Assembly: GCA_043747295.1 (NCBI GenBank) | Contig: JAYTPK010000093.1 | Coordinates: 30,264-94,263 of the forward strand | Origin: JAAFIP01 sp043747295 | GTDB lineage: Bacteria > Pseudomonadota > Gammaproteobacteria > Burkholderiales > Burkholderiaceae_C | Direction of reading: 5' to 3' | DNA: 64,000 nucleotides | Part shown: positions 1 to 8,838 of the stretch, in pieces | Layout of the letters: every line of letters begins with the position of its first letter | Position numbering within the stretch: position 1 is the first letter of the stretch | The notes under the pieces: generated by a model | The model's input: only the letters and a program-made list of their open reading frames with translations | What the model was told of the DNA's origin: nothing | Database searches by the model: none | Position numbers and translations under genes: made by a program

Positions 1-651
1 AATGTGCTCGTAGGTTTTGCTGTCGTAGCCGGTAGAGCCCGAGCTCATGTAGCTTTCTACTACGCCCGTAGCCAAGGCTTGGCTTAGTTCTGCGGCTTGA
101 ATTTGCACAGGCTGCGCACCAATCAGTTCTGCAATTTTGGCGGTAGCGGGGCTGTAAGCGCGCCATTTGATTCCGCGCAGGTCAGCTACCGAAGTAATTT
201 CTTTTTTGCTGTAAATACCCTGCGGTGGCCATGGCACGCTGAACAGCATTTTCATGCCTTGGGCCGCCAGCAGCTTGTCCATAGGCGCTTTGGATGCGTC
301 GTACAATTTTTTAGCATCACCATAGCCGGTGGCTAAAAACGGTACGCCGTCTAATGCGTAAATTGGGTTTTCGTTGGCAAAGTTAGCCAACAAAATTTCA
401 CCCAACTGCGCTTGGCCCCCTTGCACTGCGCGTTTAATTTCGGGCGCTTTGAACAGCGATGCATTGGCATGCACCGTGATCTTCAGTTTGCCAGCCGTAG
501 CAGCGTCCACATCTTTAGAAAACTGGGATAAGTTTTCTGTGTGAAAGTTAGTCGCAGGGTAGGCTGCTGGCAAATCCCATTTGGTTTGGGCAAATGCGGT
601 GCTGGCTGTGATGGCCAGCAGGCTAAGCACGGCTGTTTGAATAGTCTTCAT
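1..651 (-). CDS. TRAP transporter substrate-binding protein, DctP family (3' end cut off by window)
   Basis: The visible 217 residues are the N-terminal two thirds of a periplasmic solute-binding protein of a TRAP transporter (usual length about 330). A signal peptide is clear: MKTIQ, a hydrophobic stretch, and a TAFA cleavage site before QTKWDLP at about residue 21. The mature part carries DctP-type stretches such as FKAPEIKRAVQGGQ and LRGIKWRAYSP. The reading frame is open to the window edge. The start at 651 has a GGAG ribosome site about 7 bases upstream. It is divergent from the MarR-like regulator and the oxoprolinase gene, so the ligand may be an organic acid or a cyclic amide/5-oxoproline-like compound; that is inference. 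The membrane subunits are not in the window. Confidence 0.85.
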   Translation of the reverse strand, partial: MKTIQTAVLSLLAITASTAFAQTKWDLPAAYPATNFHTENLSQFSKDVDAATAGKLKITVHANASLFKAPEIKRAVQGGQAQLGEILLANFANENPIYALDGVPFLATGYGDAKKLYDASKAPMDKLLAAQGMKMLFSVPWPPQGIYSKKEITSVADLRGIKWRAYSPATAKIAELIGAQPVQIQAAELSQALATGVVESYMSSGSTGYDSKTYEHI

Positions 652-744
652 GAATCAACTCCAATTAAAAGTTAAGCAACATAGCAACTTTAAAAGCTCA
701 ACGCTAATTTGAAGATGGTGTTTACCCTAATTGTTGATAAAATG

Positions 745-772
745 TTGACAAATTGTCGTTAAAAAATAAAAT
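745..772 (+). promoter_or_regulatory. candidate sigma70 promoter for the MarR-like gene
   Basis: TTGACA at 745-750 is followed after 16 bases by TAAAAT at 767-772, in a very A/T-rich stretch. The start codon at 779 lies only 7 bases further on, so the transcript would be almost leaderless. The match is to the textbook sigma70 pattern only. Confidence 0.3.
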
Positions 773-778
773 AGCAGT

Positions 779-1300
779 ATGAAAATTAAAACACCTGTCA
801 AAAATCCTATCGTGTCGTCAGCCCATTTGGTGTCGCCGCAAAGTGCTGAGCTCAGTGAGTTTGAATTTGGCTTGATCGTGGCGGGCAATGCCTTTCACCG
901 CTGGATAGTGCACTGTATGAGCGCTGCAGGGCTAAAGGATTTAACGCCGCTAGATGTGCTGGTGCTGCACCATGTAACACACCGCGCGCGAGACAAACGC
1001 TTGGCTGATATTTGCTTCATCATGAACGTGGAAGACACCCATTTGATCAACTATGCGCTGAAGAAATTGCAAAACCTTGGTGTGGTGCTGTCAAGTAAAA
1101 GCGGCAAAGATGTGACCTACGCTGCCACTGTAGAAGGCAAAAAATGCGTTGAAAATTACCGCGCTATACGTGAGCAATGCCTTATTAATGCACTAAAAGC
1201 GGACGATGCTTTGAACAACGACATTGGCGAACTAGCGCGTTTGCTGCGCGTGCTGTCAGGCGTGTATGACCAAGCTGCGCGTGCTGCAGCATCGATGTAG
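779..1300 (+). CDS. MarR-like winged-helix transcription regulator
   Basis: The 173-residue protein has the layout of a predicted MarR family regulator: helical N-terminus, winged helix-turn-helix at roughly residues 75-125 (RLADICFIMNVEDTHLINYALKKL, given here as its first and last parts RLADICFIMN and YALKKLQNLG, then a wing SSKSGKDVTY) and a C-terminal dimerisation helix. It ends 9 bases before the oxoprolinase start, so the two are probably co-transcribed, and it is divergent from the TRAP binding protein. It likely controls one or both in response to the transported compound; the effector is unknown. There is no clear Shine-Dalgarno site before the ATG, which fits a nearly leaderless message. 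Confidence 0.75.
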   Translation: MKIKTPVKNPIVSSAHLVSPQSAELSEFEFGLIVAGNAFHRWIVHCMSAAGLKDLTPLDVLVLHHVTHRARDKRLADICFIMNVEDTHLINYALKKLQNLGVVLSSKSGKDVTYAATVEGKKCVENYRAIREQCLINALKADDALNNDIGELARLLRVLSGVYDQAARAAASM

Positions 1301-1309
1301 AAAAAAATT

Positions 1310-4300
1310 ATGCAAAATAAATCTATGCTCAAACGTTGGCAATTTTGGATCGACCGTGGCGGTACGTTTACTGATGTGGTGGGCAAAAAGCCCGACGGCA
1401 CTTTGGTGACTCACAAGCTGCTGAGCGAAAACCCCGAGCAATACAAAGACGCTGCCGTAGCGGGCATTCGCCATTTGCTAGGCTTAAAGTCTGGCGAGGC
1501 GGTAACGCCTGAATTAGTGGAATGCGTGAAGATGGGTACTACGGTGGCCACCAACGCGCTGCTTGAGCGTAAAGGCGAGCCTACGCTCTTGGTCATCACC
1601 CAAGGGTTTAGGGATGCGCTACGTATTGCCTATCAAAACAGGCCGCGTTTGTTTGACCGCCATATTGTGCTGCCCGAGCTGCTGTACAGCGCTGTGATCC
1701 AAGCGCAAGAGCGCATTGCCGCTGATGGAGAGGTGATCAAAAAGTTAGATGAGGCGCTATTAAAAACAGAGCTTATTGAGCAGTACTTGCTTGGGCTACG
1801 ATCGGTTTCTATTGTTTTTTTGCACGGCTATCGTTATACCGAGCACGAGCTGACCGCTGAGCGTATTGCGCGTGAAGTAGGTTTCACGCAAATCAGCGTG
1901 AGCCACAAAATAAGCCCGATGATGAAGCTGGTAAGCCGTGGTGACACCACTGTGGTGGATGCTTATTTGTCACCCATTTTGCGCCGCTATGTTGACCAGG
2001 TGGCGGGCGATATGCCGGGTGTGAAGGTGTTTTTCATGCAGTCGTCCGGTGGTCTGACGGATGCCCATGCTTTCCAGGGTAAAGATGCTATTTTGAGCGG
2101 TCCGGCAGGCGGCATTGTGGGTATGGCACGGACAGCGCAGCTGGCTTTTGGTGATTCTTCGGCGCAACTGGCAGGGGTGAAGGTGATTGGCTTTGACATG
2201 GGCGGCACGTCTACCGATGTGAGCCATTTTGCAGGCGAGTTTGAACGCGAGTTTGAAACGCAAGTCGCTGGTGTGCGCATGCGCGCTCCGATGATGAGCA
2301 TTCATACCGTGGCAGCGGGCGGCGGCTCGCTGCTGGAGTTTGACGGCGCACGCTTTCGCGTAGGCCCGCAAAGCGCGGGCGCCAACCCAGGCCCGGCCTG
2401 CTACCGGCGCGGCGGCAAGCTGGCCGTGACTGATGCCAACGTGATGCTGGGCAAAGTGCAGCCACGCTACTTTCCTAAAGTGTTTGGGCCTAACGCAGAT
2501 GAAGCACTGAGCTACGAGGCCACGCTAGAAAAATTTAGCGCCATGGCTACCAAGGTAGGCCATAGCCAAGGCAAAGAAGTCAAAACCGAAGTGGTGGCCG
2601 AGGGCTTTATCAACATTGCCGTGCAGCAGATGGCCAATGCAATTAAAAAGATATCTGTGGCACGCGGTTACGACGTTACGCGCTATACGCTGCAGTGCTT
2701 TGGCGGGGCAGGTGGGCAGCACGCCTGCCTAGTGGCTGATGCGCTAGGCATGTCGCGCGTGTTGGTGCACCCGCTGGCAGGCGTGTTGAGCGCGTATGGC
2801 ATGGGTCTGGCAGATCAAAACGTCATACGTGAACAGGCCGTCGAGGCGCGGTTGACTGAAAGCTCGCTGGTAGATGTGTGCAGCAAGCTAACTGCTTTGG
2901 CCCGTACTGCACGCGCTGAGCTAGAGCGCCAGCAAGTAGGCCAAGGCGCGGTGACAGTGCACCAGCGAGTACATGTCAAATACGAAGGCACCGACACGGC
3001 ATTAATTGTGCCCTTGGGTGGCATCAGCAGTATAGAAGCCGCGTTTGAGCGCGCCTACCAGCAGCGCTTTGCCTTTTTAATGCAAGGCAAAGCCAAAGTG
3101 GTGGAGGCGGTGTCTGTAGAAGCCGTGATCAGCGGCGATGCACCCATCGAGCCGCGCCACGCCATGCATGCACCGCGCGCAGTGCCTGCGCGCGAGACCG
3201 TGCGCATGTATTCTGGTGGGCAGTGGCACGATGCGCACTTGGTCGTACGGGGCGACATGCGTGCAGGCGACTTAGTGCCAGGCCCGGCTATCATTGCCGA
3301 GAAAAACGCCACCACTGTGGTGGAGCCCGGCTGGGAGGCTAACCTGACGGCGCTAGACCATTTGGTACTAGAACGCAAAACCCAACGTGCCGTCACCTAC
3401 GCCGTAGGTACCACTGCCGATCCTGTGTTGCTAGAGGTGTTTAACAACCTGTTTATGAACATTGCCGAGCAGATGGGCTTGCAATTACAAAACACGGCCT
3501 ACTCGGTCAACATCAAAGAGCGCCTAGACTTTAGTTGCGCACTGTTTGACACGCAGGGCAACTTGATTGCCAATGCACCGCACATGCCTGTGCACCTTGG
3601 GTCAATGGGCGAAAGCATCAAAACCGTGATCCGCGAAAACGCTGCCACTATGCAGCCAGGCAATGTGTATGCGCTGAACGACCCATACCATGGCGGCACG
3701 CACTTGCCCGACGTGACGGTCATCACCCCTGTGTACTTGGGCGACAAACCCGTGTTTTACGTAGGCTCACGCGGCCACCAGGCGGACATTGGCGGTACTA
3801 CGCCAGGTTCGATGCCACCGTTTTCTACCCGCATTGAAGAAGAGGGCGTGCAGATCAACAATTTCTTGCTGGTAGAACGCGGCGTGCTGCGCGAGGCCCA
3901 GATGATTGCGCTGCTAGAAAGCGGACAATACCCCAGCCGCAACCCCTACCAAAACATGGCCGACCTGAAGGCGCAAATTGCCGCCAACGAAAAAGGCGTG
4001 CAAGAGCTGCGCAAAATGGTCGACACGTTTAGTTTGGATGTCGTGCAAGCGTATATGCGCCACGTGCAAGACAACGCTGAAGAATCTGTACGTCGCGTGA
4101 TCACCAAACTAAAAGACGGCCAATTTACTTTGCCGCTAGACAACGGCGCGCAAATCAAAGTAGCTATCCGCGTGAACGCAGCGCAGCGCACCGCAGAGAT
4201 CGACTTTACAGGCACCTCGCCGCAACTGAGCAATAACTTTAACGCGCCCACAGCAGTGTGCATGGCCGCGGTGCTGTATGTATTCCGTACTTTGGTAGAT

Positions 4301-4972
4301 GACGATATTCCGCTTAACGCAGGCTGTCTTAAACCGCTCAAGGTCATCATCCCTGCTGGCAGTATGCTCAACCCCAACCCGCCCGCGTCGGTGGTGGCAG
4401 GCAATGTGGAGACATCTACCTGCATTACTAATTGTTTATACGGCGCACTGGGCGTGATGGCTGGTGGGCAGCCCACGATGAATAACTTTACCTTCGGTAA
4501 CGCCACCTACCAGTACTACGAAACGATCTCAGGCGGCAGTGGTGCGGGCGGTGTGCTGGACGCACACGGCAAAGTGGTGAGTGGTTTTAACGGCACGTCC
4601 GTAGTGCAAGCGCATATGACTAACTCGCGTATGACCGACCCTGAAGTGTTGGAGTTTAGATTTCCGGTGCGGCTAGAAAGTTATTCCATCCGCCAAGGCT
4701 CGGGCGGTGCTGGCCAGTTTACGGGCGGCAACGGCGGTGTGCGCCGCGTGAAGTTTTTGCAAGCGATGACTGCCAGCATATTAAGCAATGGCCGTGTGCA
4801 CCCTGCGTTTGGCATGGCTGGCGGCGCGTCTGGACTGCCGGGTGTCAACCGAGTTGTGCGCGTTGATGGCTCTGTAGAAGAGCTAAAACATATTGGCCAA
4901 GTGCTGATGCAGCCGGGGGATGTGTTTGAAATCCATACCCCAGGTGGCGGTGGCTTTGGGGCGGCTGGCTAA
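1310..4972 (+). CDS. 5-oxoprolinase-type hydantoinase, fused A and B subunits
   Basis: This cytosolic enzyme of 1220 residues belongs to the ATP-dependent oxoprolinase/hydantoinase family, which opens 5-oxo-L-proline (or a hydantoin) with ATP hydrolysis. The first 690 residues are the HyuA half: DRGGTFTDVV near residue 14 and the second phosphate-binding motif DMGGTSTDVS at about 296 are actin-fold ATPase signatures, and GGAGGQHAC follows. From about residue 700 (GTTADPVLLEVFNN) the HyuB half begins, with NDPYHGGTHLPDV and RGHQADIGG. The length matches single-chain 5-oxoprolinases (about 1200-1290). No strong ribosome site precedes the ATG at 1310; an in-frame ATG at 1325 is an alternative. 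Neighbouring regulator and TRAP binding protein suggest uptake and use of a pyroglutamate-like compound. True substrate is not readable from sequence. Confidence 0.88.
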   Translation: MQNKSMLKRWQFWIDRGGTFTDVVGKKPDGTLVTHKLLSENPEQYKDAAVAGIRHLLGLKSGEAVTPELVECVKMGTTVATNALLERKGEPTLLVITQGFRDALRIAYQNRPRLFDRHIVLPELLYSAVIQAQERIAADGEVIKKLDEALLKTELIEQYLLGLRSVSIVFLHGYRYTEHELTAERIAREVGFTQISVSHKISPMMKLVSRGDTTVVDAYLSPILRRYVDQVAGDMPGVKVFFMQSSGGLTDAHAFQGKDAILSGPAGGIVGMARTAQLAFGDSSAQLAGVKVIGFDMGGTSTDVSHFAGEFEREFETQVAGVRMRAPMMSIHTVAAGGGSLLEFDGARFRVGPQSAGANPGPACYRRGGKLAVTDANVMLGKVQPRYFPKVFGPNADEALSYEATLEKFSAMATKVGHSQGKEVKTEVVAEGFINIAVQQMANAIKKISVARGYDVTRYTLQCFGGAGGQHACLVADALGMSRVLVHPLAGVLSAYGMGLADQNVIREQAVEARLTESSLVDVCSKLTALARTARAELERQQVGQGAVTVHQRVHVKYEGTDTALIVPLGGISSIEAAFERAYQQRFAFLMQGKAKVVEAVSVEAVISGDAPIEPRHAMHAPRAVPARETVRMYSGGQWHDAHLVVRGDMRAGDLVPGPAIIAEKNATTVVEPGWEANLTALDHLVLERKTQRAVTYAVGTTADPVLLEVFNNLFMNIAEQMGLQLQNTAYSVNIKERLDFSCALFDTQGNLIANAPHMPVHLGSMGESIKTVIRENAATMQPGNVYALNDPYHGGTHLPDVTVITPVYLGDKPVFYVGSRGHQADIGGTTPGSMPPFSTRIEEEGVQINNFLLVERGVLREAQMIALLESGQYPSRNPYQNMADLKAQIAANEKGVQELRKMVDTFSLDVVQAYMRHVQDNAEESVRRVITKLKDGQFTLPLDNGAQIKVAIRVNAAQRTAEIDFTGTSPQLSNNFNAPTAVCMAAVLYVFRTLVDDDIPLNAGCLKPLKVIIPAGSMLNPNPPASVVAGNVETSTCITNCLYGALGVMAGGQPTMNNFTFGNATYQYYETISGGSGAGGVLDAHGKVVSGFNGTSVVQAHMTNSRMTDPEVLEFRFPVRLESYSIRQGSGGAGQFTGGNGGVRRVKFLQAMTASILSNGRVHPAFGMAGGASGLPGVNRVVRVDGSVEELKHIGQVLMQPGDVFEIHTPGGGGFGAAG

Positions 4973-4997
4973 ACGAAAACGGTTATGAGATGCGTAT

Positions 4998-5062
4998 GCT
5001 ATAAAATTTATAGCTTCTTGAGCAATAAATACTTGGACTACAGGCCTTTTTGATAGTCAAAC
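4998..5062 (+). repeat. dispersed hairpin repeat, copy R1
   Basis: The left end folds into a perfect 8-bp stem with a one-base loop (GCTATAAA, A, TTTATAGC), followed by the conserved core AATACTTGGACTAC. The copy lies between two convergent genes. Confidence 0.85.
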
Positions 5063-5069
5063 TGTGCTG

Positions 5070-6239
5070 TTACAAGCTCTGCAGGCGCTCCAGAGCCTTT
5101 AACAAGGTCTCGTCTTTTTTAGCAAAGCAAAACCGCACCACCCGCTGGTCGAAGCCGTTGCCATAAAAGGCTGATAGCGGTATGGCGGCTACGCCTATTT
5201 CAGTGGTCAGCCATTTGCAAAAGTCGGCTTCGTTCAAGTCGGTTACCGCGCTGATGTCTACGCACTGAAAGTAGCTGCCCTGCGTGTGCAATGGTTTAAG
5301 GCGAGTTTTACGAACGCCGTCTAAAAACAAATCGCGCTTGCGTTGATAAAACGCAGGCAGATTTAGGTAGGGCGCAGGGTCGGCCATGTAGTTGGCCAGC
5401 GCGTGTTGCATGGGGGTGTTGACGGTGAACACGTTGAACTGGTGCACTTTGCGAAACTCGGCCGTCAGCGCAGCAGGGGCCGCCACAGTGCCCACCTTCC
5501 AGCCCGTCACATGGTAGGTTTTGCCAAAGCTGCTGACCACAAACGCGCGGGCGGCCAGGCCTGCAAAGCGTGCGGCGCTTTCGTGTTGCTGGCCGTCAAA
5601 CACCATGTGCTCATACACCTCGTCGCTGATCAGCAGCACGTTGGTGGGGGCCAAAATCTCTTGCAGGCGCAGCATTTCGGCGCGCGTCCACACGGTGGCA
5701 CTGGGGTTATGCGGGCTATTGATCAACATAGCTCGGGTTTTGCTGTTGATGGCGGCGCTGATTTTGTCAAAGTCAGGCCTAAACGTGCCGGGCGTGAGCG
5801 GCACGCGCACCACATTGCCGCCTGCCAGCTCGATGTTGGGCACATAGCTGTCGTAGCAGGGCTCTAGCACCACCACTTCGTCGCCGGGGTGCACTACGGC
5901 CAAGATGATGGTGATGATGGCTTGCGTGGCACCTGCGGTGATGGTGACCTCGGTGTTAGCGTCATACGCCTTGCCGTGCAGGGTTTGCATTTTGGCAGCT
6001 ACGGCTTGGCGCAGTGCAGGTATGCCGGGCATAGGCGGGTATTGGTTTAAGCCGCTGGTCATGGCCTGAGTGACAGCGCCTACCAAAGCGGGGTCACATT
6101 CAAAATCTGGAAAGCCTTGGCCTAGGTTGACCGCATTTTTTTCAGTGGCCAGTGCCGACATGACGGTAAAAATAGTGGTGCCGACGGCGGGCAGTTTGCT
6201 GCGCAGAGCGGGGGTGCGTTCTAGTGTGCTTGTCGACAT
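5070..6239 (-). CDS. PLP-dependent class I aminotransferase (methionine aminotransferase-like)
   Basis: The 389-residue fold-type I aminotransferase is cytosolic. The PLP lysine is K240 in SSFGKTYHVTGWKVG; SDEVYE (206 and 209) provides the cofactor-binding Asp and Tyr, NSPHNPS (174-180) the Asn, and VVRFCF near the C-terminus the carboxylate-binding Arg. The N-terminal pattern NLGQGFPDFECDP and the overall length resemble the YbdL-type methionine/2-oxo acid aminotransferases, which prefer Met, Phe and similar acceptors. Substrate choice cannot be settled from motifs. The gene stands alone, convergent with the oxoprolinase gene and separated from it by a repeat. Confidence 0.85.
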   Translation of the reverse strand: MSTSTLERTPALRSKLPAVGTTIFTVMSALATEKNAVNLGQGFPDFECDPALVGAVTQAMTSGLNQYPPMPGIPALRQAVAAKMQTLHGKAYDANTEVTITAGATQAIITIILAVVHPGDEVVVLEPCYDSYVPNIELAGGNVVRVPLTPGTFRPDFDKISAAINSKTRAMLINSPHNPSATVWTRAEMLRLQEILAPTNVLLISDEVYEHMVFDGQQHESAARFAGLAARAFVVSSFGKTYHVTGWKVGTVAAPAALTAEFRKVHQFNVFTVNTPMQHALANYMADPAPYLNLPAFYQRKRDLFLDGVRKTRLKPLHTQGSYFQCVDISAVTDLNEADFCKWLTTEIGVAAIPLSAFYGNGFDQRVVRFCFAKKDETLLKALERLQSL

Positions 6240-6274
6240 AGTGCTAACTTTATGAATGGTTTTGCATGTTGTGA

Positions 6275-7210
6275 TTATTCATCATCGCCACGCCCGCTCA
6301 TGGCCTTGTCAATTACCTTGCGGGTCAAACGGTTAGCTAGCAGCTCAGCAAAAGTGTAGACAAAATTGCGCAAATACGCGCTGCGCTTAAAAGCGATACG
6401 CGCTACGTTGGTGCCAAACAAATGGCCCACGGGTTTGATCACCAAGTCATTAGCTGGGTCGCCATTCACGGCCATCTCTGCCACTATGCCAATGCCCAGC
6501 CCGGTGCGCACATAGGTTTTGATCACATCCGAATCAATGGCCTCTAGCGCTATGCGCGGAGAGAGTTTTTTGGCCGCAAACGCAGCGTCAATCTTGGTGC
6601 GGCCTGTAAACGATGGGTGATAAGTGATGATGGGCTCACAGGCCAAATCCTCCAGCGTTAGCTGCGTAACCTGTGCTAGCTTGTGGTCAGCAGGCACCAC
6701 CACGACGTGATGCCACTCGTAGCAGGGCAGGGTGACCAGCTCAGCGTAGTCCACCAGCGACTCAGTGGCTATGCCCACCTCTGCCACTTCGTCGATCAGC
6801 ATTTTGGCCACTTGGGCAGGCGTGCCTTGGTGCAGGCTGACGTTTACTTTAGGAAAAGCATCGCGTAGCTTTGCAATAGGCTGCGGCAGCACATAACGCG
6901 CCTGTGTGTGGGTGGTGGCAATGCTGAGCGTGCCGCTGTCTTGCAGGCTAAATTGTTCGCCAATTTTTTTCAAGTTACCCACCTCGCGCATGATCACCTC
7001 TATGCTGCGCAGCACGTGGGTGCCCGGCTCGGTAATGCGCTTAAGCCGTTTGCCGTGGCGTGCAAAAATCTCAACACCCAGTTCTTCTTCTAGCTCAATG
7101 ATGGCTTTGGAAACGCCCGGCTGCGAGGTGTGCAGCGCCTTGGCCGCCTCAGTCAAATTAAGGTTACGCCGCGCGGCTTCTTGGACAAATCTAAATTGAT
7201 GCAGGTTCAT
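6275..7210 (-). CDS. cysB: CysB-type LysR transcription regulator
   Basis: A 311-residue LysR regulator: the helix-turn-helix is at residues 1-60 (NLTEAAKALHTSQPGVSKAI) and a periplasmic-binding-like effector domain follows. The sequence has CysB family marks: MNLHQFRFVQEAARRNLNLT at the start, THTQARYVLP, and ITYHPSFTGRTKID in the inducer pocket. CysB activates sulfate assimilation genes when N-acetylserine or O-acetylserine signals sulfur shortage. The gene lies directly downstream of the sirohydrochlorin chelatase-like gene; sirohaem is the cofactor of sulfite reductase, so the pairing makes biological sense. Confidence 0.85.
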   Translation of the reverse strand: MNLHQFRFVQEAARRNLNLTEAAKALHTSQPGVSKAIIELEEELGVEIFARHGKRLKRITEPGTHVLRSIEVIMREVGNLKKIGEQFSLQDSGTLSIATTHTQARYVLPQPIAKLRDAFPKVNVSLHQGTPAQVAKMLIDEVAEVGIATESLVDYAELVTLPCYEWHHVVVVPADHKLAQVTQLTLEDLACEPIITYHPSFTGRTKIDAAFAAKKLSPRIALEAIDSDVIKTYVRTGLGIGIVAEMAVNGDPANDLVIKPVGHLFGTNVARIAFKRSAYLRNFVYTFAELLANRLTRKVIDKAMSGRGDDE

Positions 7211-7248
7211 ATTCTAAAAAGCAGCTAAAAACTGGGTTTATTATGCCC

Positions 7249-7647
7249 TTAAGTCAAAGCCATATTCGCCAACAACGCCGTCACCCGAGAGTCTTCGCCA
7301 ATCGGTGCCACCACCTCAAAATGCACGGCTGGATAAGATGAGCGCAGCGCAATAACCAGCTCTGGTAAATCTTCACGCGCATGTTTGCCCATACCTAAAA
7401 ACATCGGCACGATACGCACATTTAAGGTGCCTTTTATGTCTGTAGTCCAAGTATTCATTGAACATTCAGCTATGATATCTGCAGCAACAGTAGGCAAATC
7501 AGGCGCGCACAGCTCTAGGTAAGCGCAGCGCACCGGCAGTTGCGGGTGCTGGGCGGCAATGGTGGTGGCCACGGCTTCTAGTGGGGCGCGCCACAGCGGG
7601 TCGCGCGAGCCGTGGGCAAACAAAATAATGGCGTGAGGTGATGACAT
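7249..7647 (-). CDS. cbiX: sirohydrochlorin chelatase-like CbiX with a repeat-coded insert
   Basis: This is a single-domain CbiX protein of 132 residues that would insert Co or Fe into sirohydrochlorin. Metal-binding histidines are seen in AHGSRDP (H12) and GKHAREDLP (H89), and PMFLGMGKH is the usual loop. Residues about 56-71 (DIIAECSMNTWTTDIK) are coded by one copy of the dispersed repeat and replace or enlarge the short turn that normally joins the central helix to the RIVPMFL strand. The reading frame stays open, so the protein may still fold, but activity is uncertain. The gene starts 12 bases after the lptG stop and probably belongs to the lptF-lptG transcript. Confidence 0.8.
   Translation of the reverse strand: MSSPHAIILFAHGSRDPLWRAPLEAVATTIAAQHPQLPVRCAYLELCAPDLPTVAADIIAECSMNTWTTDIKGTLNVRIVPMFLGMGKHAREDLPELVIALRSSYPAVHFEVVAPIGEDSRVTALLANMALT
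7437..7480 (-). repeat. dispersed hairpin repeat, copy R2, inside cbiX
   Basis: On the minus strand the sequence reads ATAGCTGAATGTTCAATG and then AATACTTGGACTACAGAC, matching the core of the other copies over almost 40 bases. The hairpin arm on the far side is degraded. The copy is translated in frame as part of cbiX. Confidence 0.85.
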
Positions 7648-7659
7648 AAAAAATGGGTA

Positions 7660-8793
7660 CTAACGTCTCAATACGAGCCAACTGAAGGCCCCCAGCGAGA
7701 CCAATGAATATAACAATCCCGGCGTGGCCGCCGTGATCCAGGGTGACCAATTATTTAAGTTGCCTGCATAGCCAAACACGTTATTGAGCAAAAAGAAGCT
7801 GATACCAATCATCACGCCCATAAAAACGTAGCCGCTGATGGAGCCAGAGCGAAAGTGCAAATAGGCAAAAGGCAAGGCCAATACCACCATGACCAAACAG
7901 CTCAAAGGGTAGAAGACTTTGCGCCAAAACTCGATCTCGTAACGCTGGGACGACTGACCGTTAGCGTCCAAGTGGCGCATGTATTGAAACAAGTCGATGG
8001 TTGCCATACGTTCGGGTTTAAGTAGGGCCACAGAGACCATTTCTGCGTTCAGTCCGGTGGGCCAACGGTAGTTGGTGTTCACCACAGTTTGCTGCACTTT
8101 GCCGCTAGCGTTACCCGGCTGTGCCGCGTCTGTGCCAATCACGAAATCTGTGCGTTTAACACCGTTCAAAGTCCATGATCCGTCGTCTGCAAAATCACCA
8201 CTTTGGGCTTGCAATGTGGACACTAACAGACCTGAAGAATTGAATTCAAATAGCTTGATGTTTTGCATGCCGCCCGTGTTGGTCAGCTGGCCTACATTGA
8301 CCGCAAAACTAGAAAATTGTTGCCGTTCTTTAAGCCAAGCGCCTGTGTAGCCCAGTGAGATATTGCCGATATAGCGCGACCGTAGCAGCTGTGCAGCGCG
8401 TGCAGACACTGGCGCTAAATAATCACCTATAGCAAAGGTCGCCAGGGTAAACACGATGCCCAGCACCATCAGAGTGCGCAGCGCACGCCAAGGCCCCATA
8501 CCGCTGGTGCGCAAAATCGTAAACTCTGAGCTTTGCGCAAACCGAGCCATCACAATGATGGAGCCGATCAGCACGGCGATGGGCAAAATTTCATACAAGC
8601 GCGATGGCATCCACAGCAGCACATACAAAAATGCGTGCGATATGCGGTATGGCTTTTTGGGGTCTGCGCCTTGGCCTACGCTGTTAAGTTGGTCGACCAA
8701 ATCGAAGAAAGAAAACAGCGCTAAAAATGCCAGCGCCACGAATGCTACGGTGACGAGCATTTCGCGGTGAATGAGGCGACGTAGAGTTTTCAT
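7660..8793 (-). CDS. lptG: LptG, inner-membrane permease of LPS export
   Basis: The 377-residue protein is one of the two permeases of the LptB2FG ABC transporter that extracts lipopolysaccharide from the inner membrane. Two transmembrane helices come before a periplasmic beta-jellyroll domain (about residues 120-270) and helices near 285-377 follow (VMVVLALPFAYLHFRSGSIS, GVMIGISFFLLNNVFGYAGN). YRISHAFLYVLLWMPSRLYE and AVLIGSIIVMARFAQSSEF are typical LptG stretches. It follows lptF by 45 bases and is followed by cbiX after 12 bases. The ATPase gene lptB is not in the window. Confidence 0.92.
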   Translation of the reverse strand: MKTLRRLIHREMLVTVAFVALAFLALFSFFDLVDQLNSVGQGADPKKPYRISHAFLYVLLWMPSRLYEILPIAVLIGSIIVMARFAQSSEFTILRTSGMGPWRALRTLMVLGIVFTLATFAIGDYLAPVSARAAQLLRSRYIGNISLGYTGAWLKERQQFSSFAVNVGQLTNTGGMQNIKLFEFNSSGLLVSTLQAQSGDFADDGSWTLNGVKRTDFVIGTDAAQPGNASGKVQQTVVNTNYRWPTGLNAEMVSVALLKPERMATIDLFQYMRHLDANGQSSQRYEIEFWRKVFYPLSCLVMVVLALPFAYLHFRSGSISGYVFMGVMIGISFFLLNNVFGYAGNLNNWSPWITAATPGLLYSLVSLGAFSWLVLRR

Positions 8794-8838
8794 GGGGTGT
8801 ACAAATGCTAAGTAAGAATGCCGCAGTCGATGAGAGCT

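Noticed and set aside
3946..4506. 186-codon minus-strand frame inside the oxoprolinase gene
   Set aside because: Antisense shadow of the HyuB half; no family resemblance.
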